Of a stretch of 50,771 nucleotides of DNA, positions 35,201 to 42,537 are shown piece by piece (within the stretch, counting starts at the first letter, position 1; the number at the start of each line of letters is the position of its first letter). This DNA comes from Sporosarcina sp. D27 (lineage in GTDB: Bacteria; Bacillota; Bacilli; Bacillales_A; Planococcaceae), in contig NZ_AZUC01000015.1 in assembly GCF_000586555.1 (NCBI RefSeq), forward strand, positions 1 through 50,771, given 5' to 3'. The translations under genes and the position numbers were made by a program. The notes beneath the pieces were generated by a model that was not told the origin of the DNA, did not search any database, and saw only the letters and a list, made by a program, of their open reading frames with translations.

Positions 35201-35903
35201 CCCCTTCAGAGATGAGCTGCTGTCGTCTATTTTCCGGTTCATACCGGTAATTGGCCCCATGAAAGGATTCCTCTTCTTGATTTGAAAAATGATTAATCGG
35301 ACGGTTTCCTGTTAGATCATCCACTTCCATTTCATCGTTGAACATCCAAACATATTCACGAAAAGAAGGTAAGATGGGATGATGGATATCAGCATATTGA
35401 CCGCTATTTATAACCTTTCCTGTTTCTGGATTGGTCCACCAGGAAAAACGGCTCTGTACACATAATCCACCAACCAACCCATTTGAATTGGAACCTTCTT
35501 CTCCACTTGATACATTTCCTAAATCCGAAAAAAAATAGTTTCCTTCTTTTAAAACATGCAGCCGATATAAAATCTTATTGTTAGGTGCTACGGTACTATC
35601 TTCGTTATACCCTACGTTCGCTCCATCATATTGAAAGACGTCATATTCAGCTTCTTGAAAGTGGATACCGGTATGAAATGGTAGCTTATTTTCAAATATA
35701 ATTTCCACAGTATCGCCTTCATTTGCTCGAATAAACAGTGGCTGTACGAGATCTACAGGAGTGAAAGGGTTCTTTTTCACCAATTTCTTTACCTTTTCTT
35801 CATTTTCTTTTAACACATACATCATCCCGTTTGGGTCATGATCACCGAACGTGTTCAAAACGATTCGAATGGGAATCGCTACCACGTGATAGACTCTTTT
35901 CAT
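32262..35903 (-). CDS. mnxG: Manganese oxidase, giant multicopper oxidase
   Basis: This protein of 1213 residues has the size and layout of Bacillus MnxG, which oxidises Mn(II) to Mn(IV) oxide on spores. It consists of three tandem two-domain cupredoxin units (about 1-400, 440-800 and 830-1213). Motif III, HVFHYHVHQW (284-293), and motif IV, HCHLYPHFVAGMWG (337-350), close unit 1. Motif I, GMHIHF (529-534), and motif II, FHDHLFPGTHQQHG (576-589), open unit 2. A complete type-1 and trinuclear copper set therefore forms at the domain 2/3 interface. In unit 3, HTFHLHGHRW is kept but motif IV is lost. A CPNC pair lies at 240-243. There is no signal peptide. The ATG at 35903 follows GAGGTG. Confidence 0.93.
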   Translation of the reverse strand: MKRVYHVVAIPIRIVLNTFGDHDPNGMMYVLKENEEKVKKLVKKNPFTPVDLVQPLFIRANEGDTVEIIFENKLPFHTGIHFQEAEYDVFQYDGANVGYNEDSTVAPNNKILYRLHVLKEGNYFFSDLGNVSSGEEGSNSNGLVGGLCVQSRFSWWTNPETGKVINSGQYADIHHPILPSFREYVWMFNDEMEVDDLTGNRPINHFSNQEEESFHGANYRYEPENRRQQLISEGVVCPNCEGEEVHHDSWVFGDPSTPILRGYVGDPAKIRLFHGGVKETHVFHYHVHQWFSDPSDLSSEIFDSQAISPQSHYTIQPLYGLGSLQGSFGDAVIHCHLYPHFVAGMWGMNRIFDTLQDGSQCYPNGVPIKALKPLPDRNPPPKPTKLKPGFPNFIPGKVGLKAPRPPLGIVGGRGLTELERHAAIENPRPGAVFTDPSPANAPIKEFNISLIEIPLIYNREGWHDPTGRMYVLDENIEDVCSGKKAPEPLVIHASANTCYKINFTNRLPHILDGDAFQLVTRTYEVGMHIHFVKFDVLVNDGANVGWNYDSSVLPGETIQYSYYSDVELKAWFFHDHLFPGTHQQHGVFGSGVVHPRFSNYLDSATGEEVDYGSQITVSNPLIPDYRDFALFVQDFTHLFDKNGKPLAPPPFPGSPDDPGLFGVNYKNEPLQFRLDKECDPAYSFSSFVKGDPVTPIFKAYEGDSIRIRLLQGAQEESHSFNVHGLKWLKERGDLNSKLDNQQHIGISESFTMEMHVPRSGDYLWTFETEEDLWNGLWGLIRAYDEKVPELIKLPDRADPLKQSKPLPECKGTKPPPAEDPTVIEVKGPHRCYDVVAFQTSIVYNSFGDHDPHAVIFALREDMQAIKDGRKKPEPLILRANVGDTVDVTLTSFLKQELFPFQDGIYPYPIVKEQAFYPPSLRISLHPQLIDYDVKTSAGETVGFNGDQTVGPGESRTYRWFVDSQVGACGLWDMADIRNHKSQGAFGAFIAEARGTEYLDPYTLKPVITGANVILRNPLLPDIREFVLIMHDGVRLLDKNNQVIFDPVDGILLAPPEVDEDLLDTYDQGSRGFNYRSERLINRYEEHPVLHDLFSSKAFGDPSTPLFESYVGDPVTIRLVTPAERRRSHTFHLHGHRWKFDTKDIFSRTESFVGFNVAGAASNLQLLGGAGAYSGFAGDFMYRSGNIRWDIEQGMWGIMRVFDELKKHLPKLDN

Positions 35904-35920
35904 TTGCATCACCTCTTTTT

Positions 35921-36208
35921 CTAATCTTTCAAATCGGGAATTTTAGCATCTACCCCTGTTTCTATATAGAACACCTCAATGGCATCAGTATGCACGAACC
36001 ATGTTTTTCCTTCCAATGCAGGAACAGATGTTGTTTGGACAAACAATTCGATGGAGTCATCGACTACATTTATAATTTTTCCGATAAACATAAAAGGAAA
36101 GGACTCCGTCAATATAAACACCCTTCTCCCAACTTTTTTGCTGAAATACTCCACCAGCGCTTGCTGCCTAACATCATTAATTGTCTGAGAATCGTTTTGC
36201 TGTGCCAT
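35921..36208 (-). CDS. mnxF: Manganese oxidase accessory subunit MnxF
   Basis: This 95-residue protein lies directly upstream of mnxG, in the position and size of MnxF. In Bacillus PL-12 MnxF forms an oligomer with MnxE that binds copper and is required for active MnxG. Strand pattern: FSKKVGRRVFILTESFPFMF, then GKIINVVDDSIELFVQT, an LSm/SH3-like barrel shared with MnxE. AAAGGAG precedes the ATG. It is nine bases upstream of the mnxG ribosome-binding region. Confidence 0.85.
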   Translation of the reverse strand: MAQQNDSQTINDVRQQALVEYFSKKVGRRVFILTESFPFMFIGKIINVVDDSIELFVQTTSVPALEGKTWFVHTDAIEVFYIETGVDAKIPDLKD

Positions 36209-36223
36209 TCACGCACTCCTTTA

Positions 36224-36514
36224 TTAGGTTAATGGAAATACTAAATCACAAGGTACTTCTGCCGAATAGGAAACAATTTGCTCATGGGGGATGCTCAGAG
36301 GAAATGGAAATTTGTAAAACGGAGCATTTACCATTTTGACGATCACTGGTGATAATGTCAGATGTCCTTGTTGTACTTCTGAAACGGTACCGCAAAAAAT
36401 AGGACGAAATACTTGACCTAATAAGTTTAGCTGTACAGCTTGCGTAATAATCAGCACTTCCTCGCCTAATAAACTATTAAAATCCCGAAACAGAGTTTCT
36501 TTGTTAGTATCCAT
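36224..36514 (-). CDS. mnxE: Manganese oxidase accessory subunit MnxE
   Basis: This 96-residue protein is MnxE by position, size and pattern (LLGEEVLIITQAVQLNLLG, PIFCGTVSEVQQGHLTLSP, FPFPLSIPHEQIV). Known MnxE/MnxF are small beta-rich proteins that co-purify with MnxG. Its ATG overlaps the end of mnxD by 11 bases, and its AGGGAGG site lies within mnxD, so translation is coupled. A single Cys sits in PIFCG and another in VPCDL. Confidence 0.85.
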   Translation of the reverse strand: MDTNKETLFRDFNSLLGEEVLIITQAVQLNLLGQVFRPIFCGTVSEVQQGHLTLSPVIVKMVNAPFYKFPFPLSIPHEQIVSYSAEVPCDLVFPLT

Positions 36515-37277
36515 CTTTTCTGCCTCCCTTTACTTTTTTATAAAGATCATAAAACGTAATACACACTATTTTTTTAAACAATGGGAAAACTCGTAATGTA
36601 GATACATACTGTATAGTCTCTAGTCGTATAGAAATTGATGTACTGAACCTTTTAAGGAGTAAATGGTTTTTCGTTGTTTTAACAATACTTCCCACAAATC
36701 TTTCTTGACCAGTAACGATCTCCACCCACGTTCCTTCCCAAGAATTCATGTTGGTTCGAAGTGATTCTTCAAAAAACTGTTGCACTAATGCCTCTCGCTT
36801 CATCACAGTTTCACCAAATTTAAGCATGAGTTTTCTCTGCAGCTGATTATCATATATATGATGTTGATGAGGATTTGAATAGGTGGGAAAACCAAAGGGA
36901 ATATTTGCTGTTTCGATGAAGACATATGGAATCCAGATTCTTCTTTGTAAATCTGTCAGCATTACAAAGTCTCTGCCAATTGCTGCTACTTTCCCTTCAG
37001 TTCTAAAAGTTTGATCGTTTTCTACGAAAGAGTTAATCACAACTTGTTGATTTCGTTTGCTCTTTAAAAATTTCTTCAACGTCAAAGTTTTTCGAAGAGG
37101 TTCATGAAATCCTGCTATTTTAAACATATTTTTCTGACCAATATAATCTGTCAGAATCCTCGTTTCTTCCTCAGAACCAACACTTGTTGGTGATGAAAAC
37201 GAAGGATTTTCATTCTGATGTTTTACTATTTCCTTTTTGTCATTTACACCTTCAGACTCTTTCTTTATTAGGATCAT
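36504..37277 (-). CDS. mnxD: Mn oxidase operon protein MnxD
   Basis: This is a 257-residue soluble protein in the mnxD position. A charged N-terminus precedes two strand-rich units, QQVVINSFVENDQTFRTEGK...GRDFVMLTD and EGTWVEIVTGQERFVGSIVK. Between them is the helical block LQRKLMLKFGETV...LVQQFFEESL. The whole resembles the protein encoded after mnxG (31517-32212). The function is unknown. The ATG at 37277 sits directly against GGGAG, an unusually short spacing, so the true start could differ, but no better in-frame start is visible. Confidence 0.75.
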   Translation of the reverse strand: MILIKKESEGVNDKKEIVKHQNENPSFSSPTSVGSEEETRILTDYIGQKNMFKIAGFHEPLRKTLTLKKFLKSKRNQQVVINSFVENDQTFRTEGKVAAIGRDFVMLTDLQRRIWIPYVFIETANIPFGFPTYSNPHQHHIYDNQLQRKLMLKFGETVMKREALVQQFFEESLRTNMNSWEGTWVEIVTGQERFVGSIVKTTKNHLLLKRFSTSISIRLETIQYVSTLRVFPLFKKIVCITFYDLYKKVKGGRKDGY

Positions 37278-37327
37278 CTCCCTGCAATTGTTTTCACATC
37301 CTATCGACTAAAGAAAGTAACGGCATG

Positions 37328-37906
37328 TTATTTAATTAATTGCTGTAAATGGTCTGCAATTTCTTCAATTGCTACTTGCTTATCCACTGTGGCCATATCA
37401 TGATGTGCACGTATTTGATTATTTGAATCAACAATATACATAGAGGTAGTATGCGTTAGAAACCCATCTTCATTTTTTTCATAAAAAAAGTTGAAATATC
37501 GAGAAAACTGATAGGTCTGTTCATCAGTACCACGGAAAAACAACCAATTTTTATCATTAATACCAAACATTTCTTTGTATTGTTCAAGGACCTCATTCGT
37601 ATCATATTCAGGATCTACGGTCACAGCAATGATGTAATACCTCTCTTGAGATATGCCCCTTTCATCCATGATTTGTTTTAAATCAATGAGATCCAACATT
37701 GTAGTCGGACAAACATCAGGACATTGCGTATAAATGAAAGTAACAAGCTTTGGTTTGTCTTGAAAAGCAGCTTCATTTCCACTCACTTCAGTTAGTTGCC
37801 ACTCCTTCACTGACCCGATATATGGCATTTCAATCGTTCGAGGCCATAGCAAATACAAAACAAAAAATCCAATAAAAAAGACAGATAAATAAATTATTTT
37901 CTTCAA
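37328..37906 (-). CDS. mnxC: SCO1-family copper chaperone MnxC
   Basis: This 192-residue, membrane-anchored (helix 3-21) thioredoxin-fold protein has the SCO copper site CPDVC (Cys62, Cys66) and a distal His152 in LTHTTSMYIVD. VTVDPEYD is also typical. SCO proteins deliver copper to oxidase centers, so this one should load copper into the MnxEFG multicopper oxidase. The start is TTG, with AAAGGAG seven bases before it. It matches mnxC of marine Bacillus Mn oxidisers by position and family. Confidence 0.88.
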   Translation of the reverse strand: MKKIIYLSVFFIGFFVLYLLWPRTIEMPYIGSVKEWQLTEVSGNEAAFQDKPKLVTFIYTQCPDVCPTTMLDLIDLKQIMDERGISQERYYIIAVTVDPEYDTNEVLEQYKEMFGINDKNWLFFRGTDEQTYQFSRYFNFFYEKNEDGFLTHTTSMYIVDSNNQIRAHHDMATVDKQVAIEEIADHLQQLIK

Positions 37907-37938
37907 TCACCTTCTCCTTTCTGGAAAACATCAAAATT

Positions 37939-38400
37939 TTATACCTTGATGGAGTAACGTATTAAGAAACTAACTATGGCATGTAAACAAGCGACGAATA
38001 TGGTCAGAACGTACATATTGGTAGCTATTAATGCAGTTGTGTCAAGCGGAATATTACATAAAGCTGGATTTTTCAGCACAGCGCCTAACATCATGCCCAT
38101 CACGCCGCCAATCGCGCCGTTATAAATACCGTTTATCAGTGCTGGTGCTTTTATGAGAGAACCAAATCTCCAGCCGATCAAAATTCCTATTACAACAGGA
38201 AGCAAATACATCATCCGATAATCTCCAGGTAGCAATATTTTCAAGTAGAGAGCTAAAGTAAATGAAGAAATCGATGTAATGGCCATGCACATCGTCTTTG
38301 TAAACCGATCATCAAATAATAAATTTTTATGTTTAAATAGTCGATAATTCAACTTCATTTCAAAAAAATTCCATATGCACAACAGTGTAATAAGCAGCAC
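37939..38400 (-). CDS. mnxB: Membrane protein MnxB
   Basis: This 153-residue protein has about four hydrophobic helices. The core reads VVIGILIGWRFGSLI, then INGIYNGAIGGVMGMMLGAVL, closely resembling the same part of MnxA (VIGLLVGAAFGLLI, ITNGIIVGLMAPMIGTVI). The start is a GTG seven bases after mnxA with a weak ribosome-binding site, so translation probably depends on coupling. The role is unknown. Confidence 0.75.
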   Translation of the reverse strand: MLLITLLCIWNFFEMKLNYRLFKHKNLLFDDRFTKTMCMAITSISSFTLALYLKILLPGDYRMMYLLPVVIGILIGWRFGSLIKAPALINGIYNGAIGGVMGMMLGAVLKNPALCNIPLDTTALIATNMYVLTIFVACLHAIVSFLIRYSIKV

Positions 38401-38407
38401 TTTTCTT

Positions 38408-38827
38408 TCACGACCTTTTAATTGAAATGAAGATCACAAATATACAACATGCAAAAAGCACGTGAATAAATGTTATAAACAAAATTGGAATTTCAATAAC
38501 AGTTCCAATCATCGGTGCCATTAATCCTACGATTATTCCATTCGTGATACCTGTGACAAATGTTTGATAGTCAATCAATAACCCGAATGCCGCACCGACG
38601 AGTAATCCTATAACCGTTGATATTAGTGTAATAAATGTAAAATGAAATGGAAATTGCAAGATAAGTAAAACTCCAAAAAGTAAAGCCGCCATCCCCCCCA
38701 TTACCATGCTTATATTCATACCTAGATGAAAACCGATTAGTTTCTTAACTTTCCTGCTATGCATATAAAATCCGAGTATTATGCAAATATCCATATACAA
38801 TAGCAACAATATGATTGTCTGGTTCAT
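38408..38827 (-). CDS. mnxA: Membrane protein MnxA
   Basis: This 139-residue protein, with four hydrophobic helices, is the first gene of the mnx operon. It shares the glycine-rich G-x2-N-G-x3-G-x-M core with MnxB and so looks like the product of a duplication. CGGAGGTG precedes the ATG. A perfect CATA-N3-TA element (38842-38850) lies just before the ribosome-binding site. The function is unknown; an integral membrane partner of spore-surface oxidase assembly is a guess. Confidence 0.75.
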   Translation of the reverse strand: MNQTIILLLLYMDICIILGFYMHSRKVKKLIGFHLGMNISMVMGGMAALLFGVLLILQFPFHFTFITLISTVIGLLVGAAFGLLIDYQTFVTGITNGIIVGLMAPMIGTVIEIPILFITFIHVLFACCIFVIFISIKRS

Positions 38828-38969
38828 ATTTCACCTCCGTATATACTATGGAACAAATCCACAATTGGAACTTTAATTCTAGTTACTATGGTAATAAAAG
38901 CGATTTTGGTTACCTCTTTCTTTTTTGTTTCATACACTGATATGACGTTTATTAATGAGGAGGAATTTA
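38828..38969. promoter_or_regulatory. Divergent promoter region of mnxA and the PKD-protein gene
   Basis: On plus, AC (38912-38913), 17 bases and CATACACTG (38931-38939) match a sigma-K promoter at all but one base; the ATG of the PKD-protein gene is 31 bases further on. On minus, CATAGTATA (38842-38850) fits the -10 consensus but lies so close to the mnxA start that transcription would begin inside the ribosome-binding site. CATAGTAAC (38882-38890) is a poorer alternative. Sporulation control of both genes is an inference. Confidence 0.45.
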
Positions 38970-41015
38970 ATGGAACTTGGACCCATTTCTGCATTCGATG
39001 GTTTTCCAGTTTGGTATAAGGACTTAAATGGATTACGTCTTCAACTGAATGTCAATCCTGCTGATCCATTCTCTGGCATCACTCCTGCCGACTTGCCCAA
39101 TCCGGCAGAGCCCGTTTCGTTTCCCGATAATTATCCGGAAGAAGCTTTCTACATGTCAGCAGAAGCTGAAATGACAACTGGCACACAAGAAAGAGCGCGT
39201 TTAGTTTTAGCGTTAGAAGCTGCTTTTGTGAATGAAGTCCCTCGGGAAAATGAACAAATTGTATTTGGCAGAGTTCGTATCCGCGTGGCTGGCTTGCGAG
39301 CAAATGAAACTTATACAGTTACGCATCCATATGGTATCAACACATTTATTGCAGAGCCAGATGGAAATGATCCTACAGTCGGGGAAATAAACTTTACTGA
39401 AGATATTGGCGGTGTAAATGGGGGAGATTTTGACCTTGCACTAAATAGCCGTGTGGATCCATTTTTACAATGGAATCCAACTATAGCGCCTACTGCTCCA
39501 GCAGGTTATATTGGCGATCCGGCTGTTGAACATCAAATAATAGGAAGTCTATTTGAAGATCAGTTTGGAGAACTTCAAAACATTTTCAGAGTCGAAGGTC
39601 CAGGAATTGGTATAGGGTCACCAGATCGCTCAACAACGCCCGGCTTGAATCCTGACAATTGTATTGAAACAAAAAACTTTTCAGTTCTAGGGAAAATTTC
39701 CACAATAGCTGGTGTCGATGTCACAAGGGCAACTTATACACAAAACGAGATTGATAATGGTGTGATAGATGTATTTGCTGTGTCTGATGATGAACCCCAA
39801 AATATTAATGTTGGAGGTGCAGGCATCGAAACTGCATCGTTACAGAGGTTTAACAATCAATTTTTTGCTCGTGTTTCTTTTACAGGCGCTCGACCTCCTA
39901 ATATCATTACGGTCACAAATTTAAGTGATAATCCGCCAAGCCTTAAGAACATCACACCGATAGACTTTATTACAGCTACCGCTGCCTTTAACACAGATAC
40001 GCAAGAACTGACAATTGATGCTGCATCGAGTGATACGATAGGAAGTCCGTCTTTAACAATCGAAAACTTCGGCATCGGTGAACTAGAAATCTTACCCGGT
40101 GAAACGTTTACGACAAGCGTACTAATTCCTCCACTCCAACTAACTATCCATTCAAGCGCAGGAGGAAAAATAACGATTCCAGTATCTGTCACAGGCTCTT
40201 CGACAAGTCCTGGCAGTGTCATTGCAAATGCTGGAGAAGATACAACAGTACTTTCAGGCTCAACTGTTACATTAGATGGAAGCAACTCTACAGGGTCAAT
40301 TACTTCATTTAGCTGGTCACAATTATCTGGTTCTGCTGTTATTTTAATTAACCCTGATACTGCTACACCATCTTTTACCGCACCTAATGAAATTGATACA
40401 CTCATTTTTGAATTAACTGTTGACGGTGAAGGAGGTCCATCAACTGATACGGCCAACGTTTCAGTGATCTCGTCTGCGGATGCGCCAATTGCAAATGCCG
40501 GACCTGACCAAATAGTTCAACAAGGAGCCACTGTCACTTTGGCCGGGAGCGCTACAGGAATTGTAACAAGCTACCAATGGGAACAAATCGCTGGTAATCT
40601 AGTTGAATTAACGAATGCCAATGCATCGAATGCTTCGTTTACATTTCCAACACAAGCAGGGACTGTTTCTTTTCGTCTAACCGTCACAGGACCAGGCGGG
40701 AATTCATCCGATGAGGTCAAAGTAACATCTATCCCACAAAATCTAACCATTACACGCGCAGAATTCCGTACAAGAGATGCCGAGTGGCGAATTACTGGCA
40801 CTTCAGATACAGTCGGACCAAACGCTTCAATATCAATTTTCTTAGGAAACGACTTAACAGGCCCACTTCTTGCACAAGTACCCGTAGATGCACTTGGAGA
40901 TTGGCAATTTAGAGTTGAAAATTCTACACTTCAACCAGATGAAACAAGAGCAATTTCAGTTCAATCAAGCTCAGGTGAGTCATTAATGAATGTTTTACTT
41001 ACAGTTCGAAGTTAA
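38970..41015 (+). CDS. Large PKD/Ig-like protein, probably spore surface
   Basis: This is a 681-residue protein. GAGGAGG supports the ATG at 38970. There is no signal peptide, which fits a mother-cell product assembled onto spores. An unrecognised N-terminal region of about 400 residues contains repeated short strands. Two PKD/REJ-like domains follow, starting IANAGEDTTVLSGSTVTLDG and IANAGPDQIVQQGATVTLAG, each about 85 residues. The last ~90 residues form another Ig-like unit (ITRAEFRTRDAEWRITGTSD). Such domains usually mediate adhesion or assembly. It is divergent from mnxA and 62 bases before the collagen-like gene. Confidence 0.75.
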   Translation: MELGPISAFDGFPVWYKDLNGLRLQLNVNPADPFSGITPADLPNPAEPVSFPDNYPEEAFYMSAEAEMTTGTQERARLVLALEAAFVNEVPRENEQIVFGRVRIRVAGLRANETYTVTHPYGINTFIAEPDGNDPTVGEINFTEDIGGVNGGDFDLALNSRVDPFLQWNPTIAPTAPAGYIGDPAVEHQIIGSLFEDQFGELQNIFRVEGPGIGIGSPDRSTTPGLNPDNCIETKNFSVLGKISTIAGVDVTRATYTQNEIDNGVIDVFAVSDDEPQNINVGGAGIETASLQRFNNQFFARVSFTGARPPNIITVTNLSDNPPSLKNITPIDFITATAAFNTDTQELTIDAASSDTIGSPSLTIENFGIGELEILPGETFTTSVLIPPLQLTIHSSAGGKITIPVSVTGSSTSPGSVIANAGEDTTVLSGSTVTLDGSNSTGSITSFSWSQLSGSAVILINPDTATPSFTAPNEIDTLIFELTVDGEGGPSTDTANVSVISSADAPIANAGPDQIVQQGATVTLAGSATGIVTSYQWEQIAGNLVELTNANASNASFTFPTQAGTVSFRLTVTGPGGNSSDEVKVTSIPQNLTITRAEFRTRDAEWRITGTSDTVGPNASISIFLGNDLTGPLLAQVPVDALGDWQFRVENSTLQPDETRAISVQSSSGESLMNVLLTVRS

Positions 41016-41077
41016 CCACAAAAAACTGAATGTTAATTCCCCACAAATTTCAACTATAAAATAAAGGAGAGAATTGG

Positions 41078-41740
41078 ATGGACCGTTGTCCCAAATGTAA
41101 TGAAACCATTTTTTGCACATGCAAAAATATACCAAATAGCGGAAGGGGCCCGCGAGGTTATCAGGGGCCAAGAGGGGAAAACGGATGTCCAGGTCCCCCT
41201 GGGAAGCAAGGACCAAGAGGAGAAAGAGGAGAACGAGGACCACGTGGCTATACAGGAGCGCAAGGAACGCCTGGCGAACAAGGAAATGAAGGTCCAAAAG
41301 GTGATACAGGCTCTAAAGGAGAACAAGGACCGCGGGGACCACAGGGTAAACCTGGAACATTAAGTTCTGCTTATGGATTTACCTATACCGAAACCAAAAA
41401 GACTACTTCAGGTATTGTTAATTTCAATATTGCTAGTCCCCTTCAGGACATAGAACTTTTACCTGAAGGACTTCGCATCATGACAGATGGTATATTTCAA
41501 ATCAGCTATAAAGTCATTTTTGAGACAAAAGTCATTTGTTGCACTCCTTCTACATTCCACATCCAAGTTAACGACGCAATCAAAGTAAATGCATCTATGA
41601 CAGAATCGGCTACTTCCACCTCTCTTACAACGACCCTATTATTATCTTTACTAGAAGGTGACGTTGTAAAATTATTTGCATCCTTACAAGAAGGTGGAAG
41701 TTATAAGTTAGCGTCCTTACAAATTATCCAAGTTGGATAA
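41078..41740 (+). CDS. BclA-like collagen-repeat protein
   Basis: This is a 220-residue protein. The N-terminus, DRCPKCNETIFCTCKN, has four Cys. Residues 24-92 are 23 uninterrupted Gly-X-Y triplets rich in Pro, Arg and Glu (GPRGYQGPRGENGCPGPPG). The C-terminal ~125 residues (GIVNFNIASPLQDIELLPEG, FQISYKVIF, MTESATSTSLTT) form a C1q/TNF-like jelly roll, as in exosporium BclA and related spore filaments. No signal peptide is present. AAAGGAGAG precedes the ATG. It is downstream of the PKD-protein gene and next to mnx, so a trimeric filament of the spore surface is likely. Confidence 0.85.
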   Translation: MDRCPKCNETIFCTCKNIPNSGRGPRGYQGPRGENGCPGPPGKQGPRGERGERGPRGYTGAQGTPGEQGNEGPKGDTGSKGEQGPRGPQGKPGTLSSAYGFTYTETKKTTSGIVNFNIASPLQDIELLPEGLRIMTDGIFQISYKVIFETKVICCTPSTFHIQVNDAIKVNASMTESATSTSLTTTLLLSLLEGDVVKLFASLQEGGSYKLASLQIIQVG

Positions 41741-41769
41741 TTTCAGCTATCAATTAATTTTATTCCCAA

Positions 41770-41820
41770 CAAAAAAAGCTTCTCAAATGCTTTACTAAGC
41801 GCATGAGAAGCTTTTTTGTT
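41770..41820 (+). terminator. Terminator of the collagen-like gene
   Basis: AAAAAAAGCTTCTCA and TGAGAAGCTTTTTTGTT pair, with an inner AATGC/GCGCAT stem. The arms are rich enough in A and T to work both ways. Confidence 0.85.
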
Positions 41821-42537
41821 AAGAATGCAATATAAACCTATCTTTAATATTAATAATACCCATATGAATACTTCAATCAATTTATATCTGAATTTTTCAA
41901 TACTTTTTCGTAAAGTGAGATTAAATATCAATTAAAAAACATTATTATTACTTAAAGTAGTCGCTAAAAATTTTTCTTACAAATAGCTTTTTGATGAAAT
42001 ATGTCAATGGATACAAAATGTAATGAAACTCGCAAAATCCAATTTAGAAAAAGCATGGGATTTAAATATTATTATTGCTGGTTCAATAACTGATAAAACT
42101 GTATCATTCTATAACGAATCACTTCAGTTTTTTAGAGCTGTTGGGAACTACAGAGGTTTTAGGTTTTAGGTTTTAGCAGGCATATTCACTGCTTGCACGA
42201 AAGAAGAGAAGATGAAGCAGCATTCCTGGAATCCAATAACTCAGATCGACTATAAGAGGACATTGCTAAACCAATAATATCATTGAATTTAAAATTTTTT
42301 GCAGTGCTATACGAGGTGTCTACTCCTTTAACTCGGTAAGTATTAAATGACTTGTATGTAACAATGGCTTATCAATATGGCAGGTTATACTGACCCTGTT
42401 CAACACATATTAGAAATTCCTCGTCATAGGACCTTCCCTATCAATTCACCTAATGATTATAAGTACACTGAATTCCAATGAAATACAAACTGATCCATAG
42501 TTATCATTTGAAACTTTTGCTAACTTAATAATCAACG
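41821..42537 (+). other. Gene-free stretch with decayed coding sequence
   Basis: In 717 bases no complete gene is seen. Two plus-strand open segments (41987-42169 and 42377-42481) have coding-like composition but lack a common frame and ribosome-binding sites. A seven-base repeat, TTTTAGG, occurs three times at 42157-42175, ending the first segment. Confidence 0.5.
41987..42481 (+). pseudogene. Possible remnant of an unknown gene
   Basis: The first piece reads without stops for 60 codons (LFDEICQWIQNVMKL, later TDKTVSFYNESLQFFRAVG) and ends at a TAG inside the TTTTAGG repeat. The second piece (42377-42481) reads MAGYTDPVQHILEIPRHRT and then INSPNDYKYTEF. Both look like protein-coding sequence, but they are in different frames and separated by stops. 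I do not recognise a parent family, and chance cannot be excluded. Confidence 0.35.

Noticed and set aside
38842..38850. CATAGTATA as the sigma-K promoter of mnxA
   Set aside because: Although a perfect -10 match, it would start transcription inside the Shine-Dalgarno and has no AC at the -35 distance. It is kept only as a remark.
41054..41363. Frames of 87-100 codons overlapping the collagen-like gene on both strands
   Set aside because: The Gly-X-Y codon pattern keeps other frames open by chance. The products are low-complexity mirrors, and the collagen frame has the ribosome-binding site.
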